Shown here: one piece after another, positions 48,291 to 60,741 of the stretch | Numbering within the stretch: position 1 is the first letter of the stretch | Layout of the letters: every line of letters starts with the position of its first letter | NCBI RefSeq assembly: GCF_002288925.2 | Contig: NW_022098093.1 | Location: 439,266-503,265, forward strand | DNA length: 64,000 nucleotides | Direction of reading: 5' to 3' | From: Delphinapterus leucas | Lineage: Eukaryota; Chordata; Mammalia; Artiodactyla; Monodontidae | Position numbers and translations under genes: made by a program | The notes under the pieces: generated by a model | What the model was told of the DNA's origin: nothing | What the model saw: only the letters and a program-made list of their open reading frames with translations | Databases searched by the model: none

Positions 48291-49299
48291 AAGAGTAACA
48301 GTGAAATAATTTATGGGAGGTCCAGGAAAATGGGGCTTTTCTATTTTTTCTCTAATTTTAATGGTGTAAAATATACAATATTAGCTAGTATTTGTTTATA
48401 TATTGGTGTTACTTTTCTTAGTTCATGTTACAAAATATTAAGATATTTATTAAATATTTATTTAATAAATAAAGATATTTATTAAAATGTTTAATGAATC
48501 TAGCTAAATACCTTTTAAATATATGTGCTTACCTGAGAAACATTTCAGTTGTTCAGTTCACATGTTCCCTTCAGAAATAGACAAGGTGTATTTCCTGAGA
48601 TAAGAAAAGCTTTGTAATTCTCCACCTCAGTAATTTGCTTCTGAGCTGCAACTATGTCCAGTCTAAGAATAGAGTAGATAAGCCAAATTAGTCACTCTAA
48701 GTGTGACTTTTTGTTACTAGCATTTGAAAATTATGTAGAATTAACTGGAAAGTGAGTAATTAGGAGACAAATTCTCCATCTTCTGTATTCCTAATGGATT
48801 CATACAGTTTCCTTCTCCAATATTCCCTTTATCTCTTATTTTATTTTTCCATATAAAAATACATGGTAATTCCCTCTGTTTAAATGGTTTGGCATATTTG
48901 CTCAGAGGTAAATAAAGTGCACGCATTTTTGCTTTGTTTCTTGAAATTTTGTCACGTGCTACAGAAATGATTCTTGCAAGGCATATTATATCTTAAACAA
49001 CTTAAAGGAAAATTGATGCAATGAATCAAATATAATAAATGGCTTCGCACTTTGTGTAGCATAATTATTTCAAATTAGAAGAATTATACGTTGGGTACAT
49101 TGGTTTTCAGATGTGAAAGAATATCCTTTTCTTCTTCAGTCAGGCAAGTAATACACCATAATGAAATAATGTAATAATATAAACGTTTCAATTTCCAAAC
49201 AGAGGGGAAGAGAATATAAAATTTGCCTGAAAGTCAAATAGGCATTCAGATCCCAAGGAAATTTCAAATAATACCCATTGTATCAGTGGTAGGAAATAA
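48291..49299. other. A+T-rich non-coding DNA
   Basis: Direct repeat aagatatttattaaa at about 48439 and 48472 with an inverted A+T-rich stretch between them. No gene recognised. Confidence 0.4.
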
Positions 49300-49348
49300 T
49301 GTCTTATTTCTCTTGCTCCAAGTAGATTGGAGCAAAAGAGATAAGACA
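49300..49348. repeat. Near-perfect 49-bp hairpin
   Basis: Left arm 49301-49321 and right arm 49327-49347 are complementary at 19 of 21 positions around a 5-nt loop (gtaga); one further pair closes at 49300/49348. Key segments are cttgctccaa and ttggagcaaaag. Of the two mismatches, one is a G-U pair in a plus-strand transcript and the other in a minus-strand transcript. Arm length and loop could suit a very small palindromic transposon or a short RNA hairpin, but the stem is shorter than most microRNA precursors. No known family recognised. Confidence 0.85.
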
Positions 49349-51011
49349 CAATATTGTCACAACTTTTCCATCTTTTTATCTGAATTTTTTAGCTATTTCC
49401 TGTGGGAAACCAGGGGATATTATCATTCATGATAAATCAGAAGTCATTCTATTAAATCACATTAAATAGAACAGTGATTTTACTGTCAATAATGAACACT
49501 AATATGTTTGATTTCATGGACCTCATGTTTAATAAAACAATGTGTTTCCAGTAAAACTACATGTAGTAAGTAGTCATTAGCATGATTTTTTAAAACCAAT
49601 AAAAATATGTATGTATTTTCTTCCTCATTCAGACACAGTTATGAATCGTTCTTACAAAGAGATTCCAGATGAGCAACTTCAATTAGCTCCTAAAATGAAA
49701 ATATGTGTATTGTATGGTTAAGCAAATAGAAGAAACTTTATTTTGAGGGACTCCAGAGACAATGATGTATATCAAAGATATGTAATTATATCAGCAAAAT
49801 AACTATTTTATACTTGCAGTAAAATTACTTTTCTATCTAACATATAGATGCCTTCTTTTGCTAGATATGGATGTTTTATTTCTTTTTTAATATCAAGAAA
49901 TAGAACTAGTAATTAGACATTTATTCTGTCTATCTATCTATCTATCTATGTATCTACCTATCTATCCATCCATCAGAGCACGTAAGGTTAATAGCAGTGG
50001 CCTTGCCTAATCAGAACTTGATACAGTGACTAATATACTGAATCCAGCTGACAAGTGGAGCATAGAAGTTAATATAGAGAACAGTAGAAAGAATATCTTG
50101 TTTTACTCCCTGAATCATGTTGACTATGAGAAAGATTTTTGCCCCCAATTTTAACCTAAACCAGTCAAGACTTTCCACAACACTTTCAGCCAATGTTGAG
50201 AGAACATGGCATGTCTTCAACATATTCTATATCTCTGCCACATAGTGTATGCATTGACACTCTTGTACCTACATTATATTGCATCAACATCTTCCTCTTC
50301 TATTCCATATTCTTGCCCTCTGACTTCCACTCACTTGGTTAATGTTTCCATAGCTATTTAAATAGTGAACCACTGTGAACCCATATAGCCATAAGAGAAG
50401 CTAAAAATACACTTTAATGCAATGAATGGAACTAAGCGGAATGGAAAATTGCAATAATGATGTCATGAAACATTCAGATGTGATGATATTCACAGTGCAG
50501 AGATAATTATTTGTCCTGTTTAAATGGAACTATTGTGACTCTGGCTTTTTTATTGCTGAATTTGAGTTTTAACTAGTAAAGTGAAAAAGAGATAAAAGAC
50601 TTATTTTAGCTGAAATTCAATTAAAACTGTCATTTCAATCAAAGATAGCCCTACACATTTTTAAATGAATAAAAGTTTAATGCCTTAAATTTGGAGTATC
50701 CTCTGTTATGCAAAAAGTTATATTAACTTAGGAAAAATGCAAAATCCCTAGAATAAGACATTCTTCATTTGATGCAGCCTTTCTAATACAGCATAATACC
50801 TTCTTATCAAAAACAGTCTCACAGTTTAGGTCCCCAATCAGGAATATAATGAAAGTCAGAGAGCTTTAAACAAGAATTTGTCTTCTTTCAGAGAGTAGAG
50901 GATACTTTAAGAAACTGCCTCAAAGGAAAACCATGCCGAAAATAAACAATTCTTGGCAAAAATGGGAAAAGTAGCTGACTTGTAAATGTCTCTCCAAGTT
51001 TTTAGAAAAAC
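49349..51011. other. A+T-rich non-coding DNA with TATC microsatellite
   Basis: No gene recognised. The minus-strand frame at 50011-50223 reads 70 codons without a known family. Confidence 0.4.
49926..49974. repeat. (TATC)n microsatellite, imperfect
   Basis: About twelve tetranucleotide units with tatg, tacc and catc variants. Confidence 0.93.
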
Positions 51012-51277
51012 GTATGTAACTTTCTTTTTCTTTTTAACATCTTTACTAGAGTATAATTGCTTTACAATGTGGTGTTAGTTACTGCTGTATAACAAAGTGA
51101 ATCAGCTATATGTATACATATATCCCCATATCCCTTCCCTCTTGCGTCTCCCTCCCACCCTCCCTATCCCACCCCTCTAGGTGGTCACAGAGCACCGAGC
51201 TGATCTCCCTGTGCTATGTGGCTGCTTCCCACTAGCTATCTATTTTACATTTGGTAGTGTTGTATGCAACTTCCTTT
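51012..51277 (-). mobile_element. LINE-1 3' UTR, 5'-truncated, with imperfect duplication
   Basis: Antisense L1 3' end: ttaacatctttactagagta, aacaaagtgaatcagctata, cttgcgtctccctcccaccc, agctgatctccctgtgctat and cactagctatctattttaca, ending at about 51261. Flanks gtatgtaactttcttt (from 51012) and gtatgcaacttccttt (from 51262) match at 14 of 16 positions and look like an aged target-site duplication. Confidence 0.9.
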
Positions 51278-51369
51278 GTGAAAATTATCCCTTTATTTTT
51301 GTGAAGACTTTTTACATAGAATCACACTTAAAATCCTAATATAACATTTACTACCTCTAAGACATTGAG

Positions 51370-51525
51370 TTCTGTGACTTAATCACTGTGAATTACTTTA
51401 CCATAAAATGGATAAAGTAATACATTTCTTAAAAAGGAAATTGTAGGATTAAATGAGATAGTTAAGTCCTTAGTACAGGATCTAGCACATACTACAGTCA
51501 ATGAGAAGCAGCCTATTATTATGAG
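51370..51525 (+). repeat. MIR SINE fragment
   Basis: ataaaatggataaagtaata, gtaggattaaatgagatagt, ccttagtacaggatctagca and cacatactacagtcaatgag are the second half of MIR in sense orientation. Confidence 0.75.
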
Positions 51526-53195
51526 AGGTCTAAAAAGAGTTTTTTTGGTTTTTTTTTTCTGGGAGGGGACTAAGGAAGAAATGACTCTTTTCTGCATAAG
51601 TGTAGTTGTATTTCTTTTTCAATGATTTGGCAGTGTCTCACATAAAAACTAACTTTTCAAACAATATTAATGAAAGCTAATACAGGAGAAATGGAGAGAG
51701 AGAGAAAGTGAATGTGGAGATTAAAATAAAATTCAGTAAGTTAGTAATGATAAATGGCCAACAAAAGATTTTGACTTAAAGATAAATTCATGGATATTTT
51801 ACTGGAAAGGCATTTTGTTTGCCAAATAATTATGAATTCATTCTCCCCTTGGATTACAAAATTTGTTAATTTTCTGCTTAAAAGTCAGAATATTAATATG
51901 AAATGCATGCTTTGAGGATTAACTATAAAAGTCTCTATTAATTATTGAAATTAGTCAATGGCTAAAGGACTGTGAAGGCTTCTGTTACCAGAAAACATTA
52001 GCTTTAAAAGGATAAACTGCTAAGAAATTTATGATGATGATTATTTATTAAAGAGTATTTATAGCATTGTGAAATATTTTTTTTTCCTTGACTCAAAAAC
52101 AAAGCAAAGCATCTTAACATGAAAGTTACTTCATTAACATGAAATAGCAGGGCTCTGATCAATATTTAAAACCTACATTCTGGTTACTATAAATATATAT
52201 TATTTGCTAAAACCACAAATATTTAAAATAATACTCAGGCTGCCCAGTCTCCAATATTCATTAAATAGATAGCACTACTAGATATTAAGTTCATTTCTTG
52301 TCTTACCTAAGAAAATTTTCTTCCTGGAACAACACCTGTTTGATGATTCTGTTTTGTATATAAGAAGTTACCCATTAAAATTTCATTTCTGCTAACAAAG
52401 ATCATTCCATGATTTTATTTATGGTTTCATTTAAGATCTATTAGTATTATCTTAACTATAGTGAGAGACTACCTTACAGGATACATACATGCATACTATG
52501 GATATATTTTAAATGCACTTCAAAATTCTTATTCTTGAATCAATGAAACTTAAATCTTATTCACAAGTTGATTTATGGCAAATGTTTTGTTCATACAAAA
52601 CTACATGAATGCCTCTTTCTAATGTTCTACTTTAAGCTTAAAGGACAGTCTCATTTATTTCAGTTTTTTGATCCAAAAATTTAAATTATGCCTTGGTGTT
52701 TTTCTTTTCTTTGTACCTTTGGATTTGAATAGCAAGGATTAGAAGTTTATGTTTTATTTTCTTTTGTTTTATTTTCATTGTATTTTTTCTCCAAGGACTG
52801 TTAATTTAGACTACAGGAGAATTGCAGGGGAATAAGAAATTGAATAGAAAACAAAAAGCAAACAAACAAAAAACCCTTCAACATATATAAAACAATACAC
52901 ATGCTATGATCTCCAAACACAAACTCCGGGAGAATCAAGACCTTGATGAGACTGTTATCTGAAGATTGACACATTCCTCCTTAGACCTTGAGCAGGCTAT
53001 ATATATTCTCTAAAGTAAGTTTCACTGACTTGAAAGATAGCCAACTATCTTTGAATAAAACAATAACATATAGGGGTATTGAGTGGATACATGAAAGAGC
53101 TCAAGAGCAGAAAAGCCATTAAACACTCTAGAACAGAGATGGCATCAGAGTAGAGAGAAATAGAAACTTGCAGTGTAATTCTGTTGTTCATTATC
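51526..53195. other. A+T-rich non-coding DNA
   Basis: Nothing recognised. Repeat-poor around 51960-52400. Confidence 0.4.
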
Positions 53196-53340
53196 AGGAG
53201 TTCTCATATTTTACTATGCATTAACATCACTTACAGCACTTATTGAAACAGATTTCTGGGCCGCAAGCACATTGTTCCTGACTTAGTAGGCATAGCACGG
53301 GGCCTGTAAATGTGCACTTCTAACAAGTTTCTAGGTAATA
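53196..53340 (+). mobile_element. MER5A-type hAT-Charlie DNA transposon relic
   Basis: caggagttctcatattttac, aaacagatttctgggccgca, gacttagtaggcatagcacg, ggcctgtaaatgtgcacttc and taacaagtttctaggtaata follow MER5A (cagtggttctcaaactttag ... ctaacaagttcccaggtgat). It is truncated before the right terminal repeat. Non-coding. Confidence 0.8.
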
Positions 53341-53565
53341 AAGATATGGCTGATTTAGACAACACAATTAAAGAAATGCAGATCCCTACAACCTAACCTA
53401 CTAGACAGGAAGAACTCTACAAATGAAGCTGAAGTGAAAAAGGAGACAGTAAGTTTTTGCTGTGAGCCATGTAGACACATGAATGTGAAAGCCAAGGGGG
53501 AATCACAAGTGGATGTGGCAGATTGATAGCAAACACTCTTCCCGTCTCCTCTCTCACCAGGTATG

Positions 53566-53604
<39 letters not shown>
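53566..53604. repeat. (CA)n microsatellite, about 19 units
   Basis: CA run with one CG unit near the left end. Open frames of repeated Cys-Val or His-Thr through it are not genes. Confidence 0.95.
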
Positions 53605-53606
<2 letters not shown>

Positions 53607-53811
53607 CACAATTATTTGGAAGCTACTTTCAAAGGAGTGAGGAGAAAGAATTCAACCATAGGACTATTCAGAAAAACAGTTAATTTTTTTTTAAAGCTTA
53701 AGAAAATATCAAATAATAAAATAAAAAGATTAAGAAACACATGAGAATTGCAAACAGTATTTCATATTCTGAAATTGATTACAAACAAGATAAACACTTA
53801 AAGAAAAACCT

Positions 53812-56689
53812 AATAAACAACCGAAACTTAAACCTAAAACAATTAGAGAAAGAAGAAAAAAAAAACTCCAAAAGTTAGCAGAAGGAAAGAAATCATAAAG
53901 ATGAGATCAGAAATAAATGAAAAAGAAATGAATGAAACAATAGCAAAGATCAATACAACTAAAAGCTGGGTTTTTTGAGAAGATAAACAAAATTGATAAG
54001 CCATTAGCCAGACTCATCAAGAAAAAAAGGAAGAAGACTCAAATCAACAGAATTAGAAATGAAAAAGGAGAAGTAACAACTGACACTGCAGAAATACAAA
54101 GGATCATGTGAGATTACTACAAGCAACTCTATGCCAATAAAATGGACAACCTGGAAGAAATGGACAAATTCTTAGAAAAGCACAACCTTCCAAGACTGAA
54201 CCAGGAAGAAATAGGAAATATGAACAGACCAATCACAAACATCAAAATTGAAATTGTGACTAAAAAGCTTCCAACAAACAAAAGCCCAGGACCAGATGGC
54301 TTCACAGGTGAATTCTATCAAAAATTTAGAGAAGAGCTAACACCCATCCTTCTCAAACTCTTCCAAAATACAGCAGAAGGAGGAACACTCCCAAACTCAT
54401 TCTACGAGGCCACCATCACACTGATACCAAAACCATATAAAGATGTCGCAAAAAAAGAAAACTACAGGCCACTATCACTGATGAACACAGATGCAAAAAT
54501 CCTCAACAAAATACTAGCAAAGAGAATCCAACAGCACAATAAAAGGATCATACACCATGATCAAGTGGGATTTATCCCAGGAATGCAAGGATTCTTCAGT
54601 ATATGCAGATCAATCAATGTGATACACCATATTAACAAATTGAAGGATAAAAACCATATGCTGATCTCAATAGATACAGAAAAAGGTCAACAAAATTAAA
54701 CACTGATTCATGATAAAAAAAAACTCTCCAGAAAGTGGGCATGGGGGAACTTATCTCAAAATAATAAAGGCCATATATGACAAACCCACAGCCAACATCA
54801 TTCTCAACGGTGACAAACTGAAAGCATTTCCTCTAATATCAGGAACAAGACAAGGTTGCCCACTCTCACCACTATTATTCAACATAGTTTTGGAAGTTTT
54901 AGCCCCAGCAATCAGAGAAAAAGAAATAAAGCGAATACAAATCAGAAAAGAAGAAGTAAAACTGTCACTGTTTGCAGATGACATGACACTAAACATAGAG
55001 AATCCTAAAGATGCTACCAGAAAACTACAAGAGCTAAACAATGAATCTGGTAAAGTAGCAGGATACAAAATTAATGCACAGAAATCTCTTGCATTCCTAT
55101 ACACTAACAACAAAGAATCTGTAAGAGAAATTAAGGAAACACTCCTATTTACCATTGCAACAAAAAGAATAAAATACCTAGGAATAAAGCTACCTAAACA
55201 GACAAAAGACATGTATGCAGAAAACTATAAGACACTGATGAAAGAAAGTAAACATGATACAAACAGATGAAGAGATATACCATGTTCTTGATTTGGAAGA
55301 ATCAACATTGTGAAAATGACTATACTACACAAAGCAATCTACAGATTCAATGCAATGCCTATCTAACTACCAATGGCATTTTTCACAGAACTAGGACAAA
55401 AAATTTCACAATTTGTAGGGAAACACAAAAGACGCCAAACAGCCAAAGCAACCTTGAGAAAGAAAAATAAAGCTGGAGGAATCAGGCTCCCTGATTTCAG
55501 ACTATATGACAAAACTACAGTCATCAAGACAGTATGGTATTGACACAAAAACAGAAATATAGATCAATGGAAGAGGATAGAAAGCCCAGATAAACCCATG
55601 CACATATGGTCATCTTTTCTTTGGTAAAGGAGGCAAGAATATAGAAAGGAGAAAAGACCACCTCTTCAATAAGTGGTGCTGGACAAACTGGACAGCTACA
55701 TGTAAAAGAATGAAATTAGAACACTTCCTAACACCATACACAAAAATAAATTCAAAATGGATTAAAGACCTAAATGTAAGGCCAGACACTATAAAATTCC
55801 TAGAGAAAAACACAGGCAGAACACTCTATGACATAAATCACAGCAAGATCCTTTTTGATCCACCTCCTAAAGAAATGGAAATAAAAACAAAAGTAAACAA
55901 ATGGGACCCAATGAAACTTAAAAGCTTTTTCACAGCAAAGGAAACCATGAACAAGATGAAAAGACAACCCTCAGAACATGAGAAAATATTTGCAAAGAAA
56001 ACAACTGACAAAGGATTAATCTCCAAAATATACAAAGCAGCTCATGCAACTCAATATCCAAAAAACAAACAACCCAATCCAAAAATGGGCAGAAGATCTA
56101 AACAGACATTTCTCCAAAGAAGATACACAGATTGCCAACAAACACATGAAAGGATGCTCAACATCACTAATCATTAGAGAAATGCAAATCAAAACTACAA
56201 TGAGATATCACCTCACAGCAGTCAGAGTGGCCATTGTCAAATAATCTAGAAACAGTAAATGCTGGAGAGGGTGTGGAGAAAAGGGAACCCTCTTTCACTG
56301 TTGGTGGGAATGTAAACTGATACAGTCACTATGGAGAACAGTATGGAGGTTCCTTAAAAAACTAAAAATAGAACTACCATATGACCCAGCAATCCCACTA
56401 CTGGGCATATACCCTGAGAAAACCATAATTCAAGAGTCATGTAGCACAATGTTCACTTCAGCTCTATTTACGATAGGCAGGACATGGAAACAACCTAAGT
56501 GTCCATCGACAGGTGAATGGATAAAGAAGATGTGGCACATATATATATGGAATATTACTCAGCCATAAGAAGAAATGAAATGAGTTACTTTTAGTGAGGT
56601 GGATGGACCTAGAGTCTGTCATACAGAGTGAAGTAAGTCAGAAAGAGAAAAACAAATACCATATGCTAACACATATATATGGAATTTAA
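53812..56689 (+). pseudogene. Broken LINE-1 ORF2 (RT and C-terminal domains)
   Basis: Reading pieces: 54142-54699 ([40 protein letters not shown]), 54710-55270 ([22 protein letters not shown]) and 55710-56177 ([23 protein letters not shown]), then the C-terminal part. The RT catalytic FADD (54971-54982) and the TRQGCPLSP motif are intact. The frame is lost at 54685-54725, where the [10 protein letters not shown] region is scrambled and followed by a nine-A run, by a Trp-to-stop change at 55268-55270, and again at 55270-55710. The endonuclease is absent. It is a dead copy but only moderately decayed. Confidence 0.92.
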
Positions 56690-57050
56690 AAGAAAAAAAT
56701 GGTTCTGATGAACCTAGGGGCAGGACAGGAATAGAGATGAAGATGTAGAGAATGGATTTGAGGGCATGGTGCAAAAGGGTAAGCTGGGACGAAGTGAGAG
56801 AGTAGCACTGATGTATATACACTACCAAATGTAAAATAGATAGCTAGTGGGAAGCAGATGCATAGTACATGGAGATCAGCTTGGTGATTTGTGATCACCT
56901 AGAAGGATGGCATAGGGAGGGTGGGAGGGAGACACAAGAGGGAGGGGATATGGGTGTATAGGTATGCATATAGATGATTCACTTTGTTATATAGCAGAAA
57001 CTAACATAATATTGTAAAGCAATTATACTCCAATAAAGATGTTAAAAAAA
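53812..57050 (+). mobile_element. LINE-1, 5'-truncated, best preserved copy in the window
   Basis: Starts in ORF2 between the endonuclease and RT domains (aataaacaaccgaaacttaa), covers RT and C-terminus to the stop at 56687-56689, then the 3' UTR (actaccaaatgtaaaataga, gattcactttgttatatagc, ctccaataaagatgttaaaa) and an A-tail to about 57051. Length 3.24 kb of a roughly 6-7 kb element. aaagaaaaacct at 53800-53811 and aaagaaaagcct at 57052-57063 match at 11 of 12 and are the probable target-site duplication. Similar in type to the L1s at 14798 and 59200. Confidence 0.93.
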
Positions 57051-57063
57051 AAAGAAAAGCCTG

Positions 57064-58304
57064 AAAGAAGAGATCAGAAGATTCAAAACAGAACAGAAAA
57101 TGTTATAAGAGAAAAGATGATTAAAAAATGAGCTACTGGAGCTGAGAGTCATTGAAAAGGAAAAAGCAATGTAATAAATAGACAAATAATTCAATATTAA
57201 AAATAATAAAATGAATAATCTGGAAAAATATATGTTAAGTGCTAGCTAGACATGATGAAAATACTCATATACACAGTGGACAGAAAATATAAGAGTAAAG
57301 GATAGATAAGAGAAATATAAACAAAATGGGGTTCATAATAAACATAACAAGTGAAAGAAAATATGCCTCAGTATATAGAAATGTTTTCCTGAAATAAAAG
57401 ATATAAAGTTACATTGAAATAAAAAGACATAGTTCCACATACAGAATATATTCTGAAAGAAATAAAAACCCAAATATGAAATACTCATACTTATTAGAAG
57501 AAAATATATGAGAATAGATTTAGAAACTTGGATATAGAGAACGATTTTTAAAATGGACCCAAAAGACACAAATTATAATGGAAAGAATTAATAGATTTAG
57601 AAATGCCAGAATTTAAAAGTTCTGAATGTGAAAGAGTGAGGTTTCAGGTTGTATGTAAGTTGAAGCAGTATGGGGCCCCTTCAACAAGGAAAAAGCTGGA
57701 ATATATACATATATTTGTTCTTTGTTCTGGAGCAAAAATTCTTGTCTTCTTGGTATCATTATGGCTATTATATTTTAATGAAATTTTAAAATATTTGGTA
57801 CATTATTCCTATATTTTTAGAGAAGTGTTGAGAAAATTATACAGAAGATCACTCATGGATCTATACTAAAATTGTACTATAATACTGTATGCACAGTAAA
57901 ACTCCAACTATATAATTCATGACACAAATTAGAAAATAGAAGAAATTAGCTAAAGTGCACATGGTAATGATCTGTTTTGTTATGACTAACAGATAGACTT
58001 TTCTGAAGTCTAAAATATTACAGTTCTAATCAAGGTCTCACATTATATTTTCTTCTGACTATGTGTTACCTCAACAGTTTTATGAAGGTGAACTTTACAA
58101 ATGGAATACCATGTCTTGAAACCAGTGAACCTACTTTCCAGGTGACAACTGATTGGACTGGTGGAAGCCATCTGTAGGTCATCACTGGCCAATGAAAATA
58201 GCTGAGTAAACAAAATCTCTTTAACATCAGCTCTGTTCCAAACAGAGTCTACCCTTTGTATGCCAGACAGAAAGAAAGAACATACCGTGGTGGGAGAGAG
58301 CTGG
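57064..58304. other. A-rich non-coding DNA
   Basis: The plus strand is strongly A-rich from 57064 to 57600, like the flank left of the L1 (53620-53800). Together they could be an older A-rich element, such as L1M or HAL1 coding strand, split by the L1. Not confirmed. Confidence 0.35.
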
Positions 58305-58515
58305 TTGAGGTTAAGAACTAAATCTGGAATCAGCACCATATATCATGATATTACATTTGTGATTTGTGGCGTATTAGTTAACTTTATTAAGCTTCAGCTT
58401 TCTGACTCCAAAATGTTAATTGTAGTAATGTTTATGCCATGAAGTTGCTGTGGTGAGTAAATGAGACCATGTAGGTAAATGGATTTGGTATGAAATAAGC
58501 ATTCAATATATGCAA
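58305..58515 (+). repeat. MIR SINE
   Basis: gttaagaactaaatctggaa, gcttcagctttctgactcca, gtgagtaaatgagaccatgt and ggtatgaaataagcattcaa follow MIR in sense orientation. Confidence 0.7.
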
Positions 58516-58895
58516 TACATGTTTGTAATAAATACAGTAATGCTGAAAAAGGAGACACACACTGAGGAGCAATACTGTGAGACAGCAGAAGCCATGAGTA
58601 AGCCAAGACCTGTGTTAAAGGAAGTTATTTGTGGAAGCAGAAATAGTGGAAGGAGACGTGATTTGGGTGGGCTCCACAATGGTGACTTACAGAGTCAGGA
58701 GCAGCTGGTCTTCTGGAAAAATAAAAGACAGCCTTACCACTTTGTTTGATGCGCACTCTGATCTGATCTACATTCTATATCCATGATAATTTGTTGTGTA
58801 TTTTTTCATACATTTCTGCTTTTTCAGTACTTTCCATGTATTCATACAATAAGCCCCCTTTTATTTTATTTTATTTTTTCCACTTATATGAGGTA
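58516..58895. other. Unrecognised non-coding DNA
   Basis: No family recognised; ends with a ttttattttattttatttttt tract near 58859-58879 which may be the outer part of the tail of the L1 at 59200. Confidence 0.35.
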
Positions 58896-59199
58896 CTTTA
58901 TTTATTTATATTTTTAATTTATTTTTGGCTGTGTTGGGTCTTTGTTGCTGCGTGAGGGCTTTCTCTAGTTGCAGCGAGTGGGGGCTACTCTTGGTTGTGG
59001 TGCATGGGCTTCTCACTGTGGTGGCTTGTCTTGTTGCGGAGCATGGGCTCTAGTTCCGCGGGCAGTAGTTGTGGTTCACAGGTTTAGCTGCTCCGTGGCA
59101 TGTGAGATCTTCCCAGACCAGGGCCCAAACCTGTGTCCCCTGCATTGACAGGCAGTCTCTTAACCTCTGCACCACCAGGGAAATCCTTTATTTATTTAT
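58896..59199 (-). mobile_element. CHR-type SINE, long older form, 14-bp duplication
   Basis: ctttatttatttat is at 58896-58909 and 59186-59199, bracketing 58910-59185. The plus strand reads tttggctgtgttgggtcttt ... cctgcattgacaggcagtct, and ends accaccagggaaatc, a mutated form of the CHR head complement. Same subfamily type as the copy at 39953. It lies directly against the 3' end of the L1 at 59200. The T-rich duplication is low in complexity, so it is weaker evidence than elsewhere. Confidence 0.88.
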
Positions 59200-60741
59200 C
59201 TTTAACATCGTTATTGGAGTATAATTGTTTTACAATGCTGTGTTAGTTTCTGCTTTATAACAAAGTGAATCAGCTATACATATACATATATCTCCATATC
59301 TCTTCCCTCTTGCATCTCCCTCTCACCCTCCCTATCTCACCCCTCTAGGTGGTCATAAAGCACTGAGCTGATCTCCCTGTGCTATGTGGCTGCTCTCCAC
59401 TAGCTAGCTATTTTACATTTGGTAGTGTATACGTGTCCATGTCACTATCTCACTTCGTCCCAGCTTACCCTTCCCCCTCCCTGTGTCCTCAAGTCCACTC
59501 TCTACATATGCGTCTTTATACCTGTCCTGCCCCTAGGTTCTTCAGAGCCTTTTTTTTTTTTTTTAGATTCCATATATATGTGTTGGCATATGGTATTTGC
59601 TTTTCTCTTTCTGACTTACTTCACTCTGTATGACAGACTCTAGGTCCATCCACCTCACTACAAACAACTCAATTTTGTTTCTTTTTATGGCTGAGTAATA
59701 ATCCATTGTATATATGTGCCACATCTTCTTTATCCATTCATCTGTCAATGGAAACTTAGGTGGCTTCCACGTCCTGGCTATTGTAAATAGAGCTGCAGTG
59801 AACATTGTGGTACATGACTCTTTTTGAATTATAGTTTTCTCAGGGTATATTCCCAGTAGTGGGATTGCTGGGTCGTATGGTAGTTTTATTTTTATTTTTT
59901 TAAGAAGCCTCCATACTGTTCTCCACAGTGACTGTATCAATTTACATAGCTACCAACAGTGCAAGACGGGTCCCTTTTCTCCACACCCTCTCCAGCATTT
60001 ACTGTTTGTAGATTTTTTGATGATGGCCATTCTGACTGGTGTGAGGTGGTATCTCATTGTAGTTTTGATTTGCATTTCTCTAAGATTAATGATGTTGAGC
60101 ATTCTTTCATATGTTCGTTGGCAATCTGTATATCTTCTTTGGAGAAATGTCTGTTTAGATCTTCTGCCCATTTTTGGATCGGGTTGTTTGTTTTTTGGAT
60201 ATTGAGTTGCATGAGCTGCTTGTAAATTTTGGAGATTAATCCTTTGTCCGTGGCCTCATTTGCAAATATTTTCTCCTGTTCTGAGGGTTGTCTTTTCATC
60301 TTGTTTATGGTTTCCTTTGCTGTGCAAAAAGCTTTTAAGTTTCATTAGGTCCCATTTGTTTATTTTTGCTTTTATTTCCATTACTCTAGGAGGTGGGTCA
60401 AAAAGGATCTTGCTGTGATTTATGTCATAGAGTGTTCTGCCTATGTTTTTCTCTAAGAGTTTCATAGTGTCTGGCCTTACATTTAGGTCTTTAATCCATT
60501 TTAAGTTTATATTTGTGTATGGTGTTAGGGAGTGTTCTAATTTCATTCTTTTACATGTAGCTGTCCAGTTTTCCCAGCACCACTTATTGAAGAGGCTGTC
60601 TTTTCTCCATTGTATATTCTTGCCTCCTTTATCAAAGATAAGGTGACCATATGTGTGTGGGTTTATCTCTGGGCTTTCTATCCTGTTCCATTGATCTATA
60701 TTTCTGTTTTTGTGCCAGTACCATACTGTCTTGATTACTGT
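59200..60741 (-). mobile_element. LINE-1, 5'-truncated
   Basis: Antisense 3' end begins ctttaacatcgttattggag at 59200, followed by the 3' UTR and the antisense C-terminal half of ORF2 to 60741, where similarity stops at tcttgattactgt. The SINE at 58910 sits where the A-tail should be. No duplication was found for the L1 itself. Confidence 0.93.
59563..60741 (-). pseudogene. LINE-1 ORF2 C-terminal fragment
   Basis: Pieces 60256-60744 ([45 protein letters not shown]), 59950-60171 ([18 protein letters not shown]) and 59563-59940 ([28 protein letters not shown]). One frameshift lies near 60280 and another near 59945. It lacks the whole RT domain. Confidence 0.92.

Noticed and set aside
53355..53744. 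Frames with repeated Cys-Val and His-Thr
   Set aside because: Translation of the CA microsatellite.
54751..55212. Minus-strand open frame of 153 codons
   Set aside because: It is the antisense shadow of L1 ORF2 in the RT region.
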